From an uncultured Clostridia bacterium (GTDB taxonomy: Bacteria; Bacillota; Clostridia; TANB77; CAG-508): a DNA stretch of 64,000 nucleotides. Positions 60,575 through 64,000 of this stretch are shown one piece after another (within the stretch, counting starts at the first letter, position 1; each line of letters opens with the position of its first letter). Both the position numbers and the translations under genes were made by a program. Where the stretch lies: assembly GCA_934167095.1 (NCBI GenBank), contig CAKPKE010000002.1, positions 62,001 through 126,000 of the forward strand. Direction: 5' to 3'. Under the pieces are notes generated by a model. It was not told the DNA's origin. It saw only the letters and a list, made by a program, of their open reading frames with translations, and did not search any database.

Positions 60575-61943
60575 TGTTGGTTTGTATATAAGGCTTAGTA
60601 GAGAAGATGGAGATAAAGAAGAAAGCGAAAGTGTAACAAATCAAAGAAAAATTTTGCAAGACTATGTAAAAGAAAATGATAATTATAAAATATACAATGA
60701 ATATGTAGATGATGGTTATTCTGGAACAAATTTTGATAGGCCTGCATTTAAAAAAATGATAAAAGATATTGAAGACAAAAAAATAAATATGGTAATAACC
60801 AAAAGCTTATCAAGACTTGGGAGAGATTACATAGATACAGGATATTATATAGAAAAATATTTTCCTGAAAATGAAATAAGATATATAGCATTACTTGATG
60901 ATGTAGATACTTTTCTAGATAAAAATTGTGAAATTGCAGCATTTAAAAATATAATGAATGATTTTTATGCAAAAGAAACATCGAAAAATGTCAAAAAAAC
61001 CAAGAATAGGAAGAAAAAAGAAGGATTTTATTATATATCTGTTCCACCTTATGGTTATGATAAAATTGATAAGGCTGGAAATTTAAAAATAAATGAACTG
61101 CAAGCAGAAGTGATAAGAAAAATATATATAATGTTTTTAGATGGCTATGGTACATATCAAATTGCATGTATATTAAATAATGAAAATAGTAAAAAGAAAT
61201 GGAGCCATGTTACAGTAAAAAGAGTGTTGACAAATCCGGTATATTTTGGAACGTGTGTGCAAAATAAGACAAAGAAAATTAGCTATAAAAGCAAGAAAAT
61301 AATAAAGCTTTCAAAAGAAGAATATACAATAACTAAAAATCATCATGAAGGAATAATAAGCAAAGAAACTTTTGATATGGTACAAGATATATTTGATAGA
61401 AGCAAAAATATAAAAGTAAATAGTAAAAATGATATATTAAAACCATTTATATACTGTAAAAAATGTGGAAATATAATGTTTTTAATAAAAAAGAAAGATG
61501 CTTTGAAAACACGAAAATATTTGGTTTGTAAAAATTGTAAAGGTAAATATATAAATTATGAAATAGTTGAAAAACAAGTATTAGAAAAGATGGAAAAAAT
61601 AATAGAAAAGTATATGTCAAGTCTCGAATATGAAAAAATTGTGGAAAAAGCAGTTGCAAAAGTTAATAGAAATAAAGAAAATGTAAAAAAAGAAATAGGA
61701 AAAGTGGAAAGCAAACTAAAAAAATTATATTTAGATAAGTTAGAAGAAGTAATAGAACAAGAAGATTTTGAAATGATTGAGAAAGAACTAAAATCTCAAA
61801 AAACAGAATTAGAAAAAATTTTAAAAAAGAAAACAGAAAATGTTAAAATGCTCAGTAGCATAGATATAATTAAGAACTTAATAGATAAAATAATGATTGG
61901 AGATAATATAGAAGTAACATTAAAAATAAAAAGTAAAAATTAG
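60564..61943 (+). CDS. Large serine recombinase 1
   Basis: A 459-residue site-specific recombinase. Resolvase domain: LYIRLSRED with catalytic Ser12, DDGYSGTNFDRPAFKKM, and KSLSRLGRDYIDTGYYIE. Recombinase domain (about 165-260) includes PPYGYDK, a zinc ribbon (CKKCGNIMFL...CKNCKG), and a C-terminal coiled coil (about 370-440). I start at ATG 60564 (aagg 9 bases upstream); TTG 60558 is an alternative. It is directly followed by a second recombinase, as in transposons and integrative elements that use two large serine recombinases. It probably mobilises an element extending beyond the right edge. Confidence 0.9.
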   Translation: MNYNVGLYIRLSREDGDKEESESVTNQRKILQDYVKENDNYKIYNEYVDDGYSGTNFDRPAFKKMIKDIEDKKINMVITKSLSRLGRDYIDTGYYIEKYFPENEIRYIALLDDVDTFLDKNCEIAAFKNIMNDFYAKETSKNVKKTKNRKKKEGFYYISVPPYGYDKIDKAGNLKINELQAEVIRKIYIMFLDGYGTYQIACILNNENSKKKWSHVTVKRVLTNPVYFGTCVQNKTKKISYKSKKIIKLSKEEYTITKNHHEGIISKETFDMVQDIFDRSKNIKVNSKNDILKPFIYCKKCGNIMFLIKKKDALKTRKYLVCKNCKGKYINYEIVEKQVLEKMEKIIEKYMSSLEYEKIVEKAVAKVNRNKENVKKEIGKVESKLKKLYLDKLEEVIEQEDFEMIEKELKSQKTELEKILKKKTENVKMLSSIDIIKNLIDKIMIGDNIEVTLKIKSKN

Positions 61944-61976
61944 CAAATATAATAAAAAGAGAGGAATTTTGGTTTT

Positions 61977-63362
61977 GTGAAAAATGTAATTGCAATGTAC
62001 TTAAGAATAAGTAAAGAAGATTTTGATAATGCAGAGAGTGAAAGCATACAAAACCAGCGAAAAATAATATATGATTACATAAATAAAAATTTTAAGGACA
62101 GTGAAATTATTGAATTTGTGGATGATGGATATTCAGGCACAAATTTTAATAGACCAGCATTCAAAAAAATGTATGAGATGGTATTAGATAAAAAGATAAA
62201 TGTAATTATTGTAAAAAGTTTGTCTAGATTTGGCAGAAATTATATAGAAACAGGAAGATTTATTGAAAAAATATTTCCCAATAATTTAGTAAGATTTATC
62301 GCTTTATTAGATAGCTTTGATAATTTTAGAGAAACAAGCATAAATGATTTTGCACCTATAAAAGGGGTATTTAACGAACTATATTGTAAAAACACATCAG
62401 AAGCAATAAAGAAAAGCAAAAAACAAAATATGAAAGAAGGATATTATGCTTGTAGCATAGCACCTTATGGATACAAGAAAGAAAATGGAAAATTAGTAAT
62501 AAATAATCAAAATGCAAAAATTGTAAAATATATATTTGAGCTAAAGGAAAGTGGAAAAACGCAAAGAGAAATTGCTCAAATTTTAAATGAAAAAAATATT
62601 ACTACACCCTCTAAAAGTGGAATATGGAAAAAATCATATATTTGTAGAATTTTGTCAAATAGAGTATACTTGGGCGAAACAATAAGGAAAAAAACAAGTA
62701 AAATAAGTTACAAATCCAAAAAAAGAATATATTATAATAGAGAAAAATATATAGTTATAAAAAATACACATGAACCAATAATTAATTATGAAACTTTTGA
62801 AAAAGTTCATGCAAATAACAAATATGGCAGAAAAATAAAACAAAAAAGTATAGAATACCCATTAAAAAATAAAATTTATTGTGATATTTGTAAAAGAAAA
62901 ATGATAGTAAATAAGGTTAGAGATGATTACTATTTGTATTGTGAAAATAATATAGAAAGTGAAAAAATCTGCCCTAATAGTATGAAAATAAACTATAAAA
63001 GGATTGAAAAAGTTGTAATTGATAATATTTTAAAACAAAAAATGAATAAGGAAAGGATAAATCAAATATGTGAAAAAGAAATGTATAATAAAAAACAAGA
63101 ATTTGTAAAAAAGTTAGAATCTAAAAAGGAAAGCATAAATAATAAAATAAAAAAATTATATAGTAAAAAATTAGAAGATAATGATACAATTTATGACGAA
63201 TATAGTAGCCTAGTTTTGAAAAGAAGAAAAATTGAAGAAAAAATAAAAAATATAAATAAAATGAAATTTGAAAATATTATAACAAAGGAAGACCTTACTC
63301 TTTTTGTTGATAAAATATATGTTAAAAGCAACAAAATAATAATAATGTATAACTTTACATAA
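61977..63362 (+). CDS. Large serine recombinase 2
   Basis: A 461-residue recombinase starting at GTG 61977. Catalytic Ser12 in MYLRISKED, DDGYSGTNFNRPAFKKMYEM, KSLSRFGRNYIETGRFIE, APYGYKK, zinc ribbon CDICKRKM...CENN, and a C-terminal coiled coil. It is clearly paralogous to recombinase 1 but diverged throughout. It lies 33 bases downstream in the same operon. Both seem intact. The pair could act as a heteromer or the two could target different sites. Confidence 0.9.
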   Translation: MKNVIAMYLRISKEDFDNAESESIQNQRKIIYDYINKNFKDSEIIEFVDDGYSGTNFNRPAFKKMYEMVLDKKINVIIVKSLSRFGRNYIETGRFIEKIFPNNLVRFIALLDSFDNFRETSINDFAPIKGVFNELYCKNTSEAIKKSKKQNMKEGYYACSIAPYGYKKENGKLVINNQNAKIVKYIFELKESGKTQREIAQILNEKNITTPSKSGIWKKSYICRILSNRVYLGETIRKKTSKISYKSKKRIYYNREKYIVIKNTHEPIINYETFEKVHANNKYGRKIKQKSIEYPLKNKIYCDICKRKMIVNKVRDDYYLYCENNIESEKICPNSMKINYKRIEKVVIDNILKQKMNKERINQICEKEMYNKKQEFVKKLESKKESINNKIKKLYSKKLEDNDTIYDEYSSLVLKRRKIEEKIKNINKMKFENIITKEDLTLFVDKIYVKSNKIIIMYNFT

Positions 63363-63363
63363 A

Positions 63364-63392
63364 TTGACTTTTGGGGAAATTTATGTTATGAT
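63364..63392 (+). promoter_or_regulatory. Promoter of the 63450 gene, TTGACT-N17-TATGAT
   Basis: TTGACT (63364-63369), 17-base spacer, TATGAT (63387-63392), starting just after the recombinase stop. Same -35 as the cassette promoters. Confidence 0.65.
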
Positions 63393-63449
63393 GAAAAAGG
63401 ATTTTTTTTATGTGGATTTGTTTGTGATAAAATAAAGGAGTGAAAAAAA

Positions 63450-64000
63450 TTGTACAACTTTAAGAGTTTTGTAGAAGGAGAAAATTATTTTTTCGACAAA
63501 GGAAATTGGAACTTTTTGATAAAAAATAATGAAGTTATTTTATCTCGGAATGAAATGATTTTACATTGTGATTGGAATGAAATGATTTTATTTAGTGATG
63601 ATGACTCAATATTTTGTTCAATAGTGTTTAATTATTTAATTAAAAATTCTGGTTTCTGGGCTAAATGTACAAAAATTGAAGAGGATGGAACAGTATGGGT
63701 GTCCATAAAAGAGTATCAAAAAGAGCGGTTACAGGAAATAGAGGATGGAACAACAATTGAAGCAACTATTATTTTTGTAACTTATAACTTTTTGATTGTA
63801 GAAAAGGATGGTGTTTTTTTCAAAATTAATAAAACTGAGGTTTCCATTACTAGATTCGAAGATCTTAAAGATGTCTACCATAAAAACCAAACTGTATTAG
63901 TATATATTCTGGATAAAGAAAATGGAATGGTTTCAATAAAATGGGCCTACAGAGATTTGCAAGAATATATGCCATATAGAAGAGGTGATTTAATAATGGT
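63450..64000 (+). CDS. Unknown protein with a possible S1/OB-like domain, cut by window end
   Basis: A frame of 183 codons open to the window edge, starting at TTG 63450 with aaaggag 9 bases upstream. The N-terminal 90 residues (YNFKSFVEGENYFFDKGNW...) match nothing I know. Residues about 95-165 (GTTIEATIIFVTYNFLIVEK; VLVYILDKENGMVSIKW) have the strand pattern of an S1/OB-type RNA-binding domain, a weak call. Two in-frame CGG codons occur (63546-63548 and 63726-63728) and the frame stays open across both. Base composition is AT-rich like the host, unlike the cassettes. It is next to the recombinases and may be element cargo. Confidence 0.6.
   Translation, partial: MYNFKSFVEGENYFFDKGNWNFLIKNNEVILSRNEMILHCDWNEMILFSDDDSIFCSIVFNYLIKNSGFWAKCTKIEEDGTVWVSIKEYQKERLQEIEDGTTIEATIIFVTYNFLIVEKDGVFFKINKTEVSITRFEDLKDVYHKNQTVLVYILDKENGMVSIKWAYRDLQEYMPYRRGDLIM

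Noticed and set aside
1..64000. CRISPR arrays, rRNA genes, T-box or known riboswitches
   Set aside because: None recognised; no regularly spaced repeats, and the alaS leader is only 13 bases after mtaB.

Overview
The window is an AT-rich chromosomal segment of a Gram-positive, spore-forming Firmicute. Evidence includes SpoIVB, SepF/DivIVA, RadA-DisA, an anchored cyclophilin, RqcP/MutS2, YqeG, sortase and strong Shine-Dalgarno sites. The gene set suits an uncultured gut-type Clostridia lineage; the exact order is a guess. Most of the DNA is housekeeping sequence, with two tRNA clusters (Val-Asp-Phe and His-Gln).

Layout. 1-5100: end of fmt, a pilin-like peptide, mutS2 divergent from rqcP, and two small GC-richer genes on the minus strand. 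5100-15000: dnaE, rimO, radA-disA, cyclophilin, spoIVB. 15000-26000: tRNAs, yqeG, another GC-richer gene, mtaB-alaS, HIT protein, sortase, a decayed DUF4160 gene, membrane proteins. 26000-44200: Cys-rich microproteins, mutL-miaA-HlyD-like, sepF-divIVA, rsmD, ftsK/spoIIIE, a beta-CASP nuclease, GH15, cdaA, truA. 44300-56300: a Tad-like operon with CpaB-like protein, two degenerate CpaE-like ATPases, CpaF ATPase, a fused platform protein and seven pilin-like proteins. 56300-64000: a CmpB-like membrane protein, a broken D,D-carboxypeptidase, two GC-richer C39-like paralogues, tandem large serine recombinases and a partial gene at the edge.

Main observation. Four AT-rich genes (radA, miaA, the HlyD-like gene, the carboxypeptidase remnant) need a +1 reading-frame shift. 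In all four the shift falls exactly at an in-frame CGG triplet, as if CGGN were read as one glycine. My manual scan of the other AT-rich genes (about 16,000 codons) found no in-frame CGG at all, although CGT, CGC and CGA are used. Downstream frames stay open and conserved. This suggests CGG is an unassigned or hungry codon resolved by +1 frameshifting or four-base decoding. The counter-evidence is that five other genes, four of them GC-richer self-contained units, carry in-frame CGG within otherwise intact frames.

Second theme. Four minus-strand genes (4090-4281, 4552-4875, 58293-59192, 59418-60257) share one architecture: a TTGACT/TTAACT-N17-TATAAT-type promoter, an AT-rich leader, a perfect ribosome-binding site, a GC-richer coding region and a GC-rich hairpin terminator. 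16306-16734 is a plus-strand relative of this arrangement. They look like acquired cassettes. Other oddities: a MutL without its endonuclease motifs, an AlaRS without the C-Ala domain, and a SpoIVB that seems to start at ATT.
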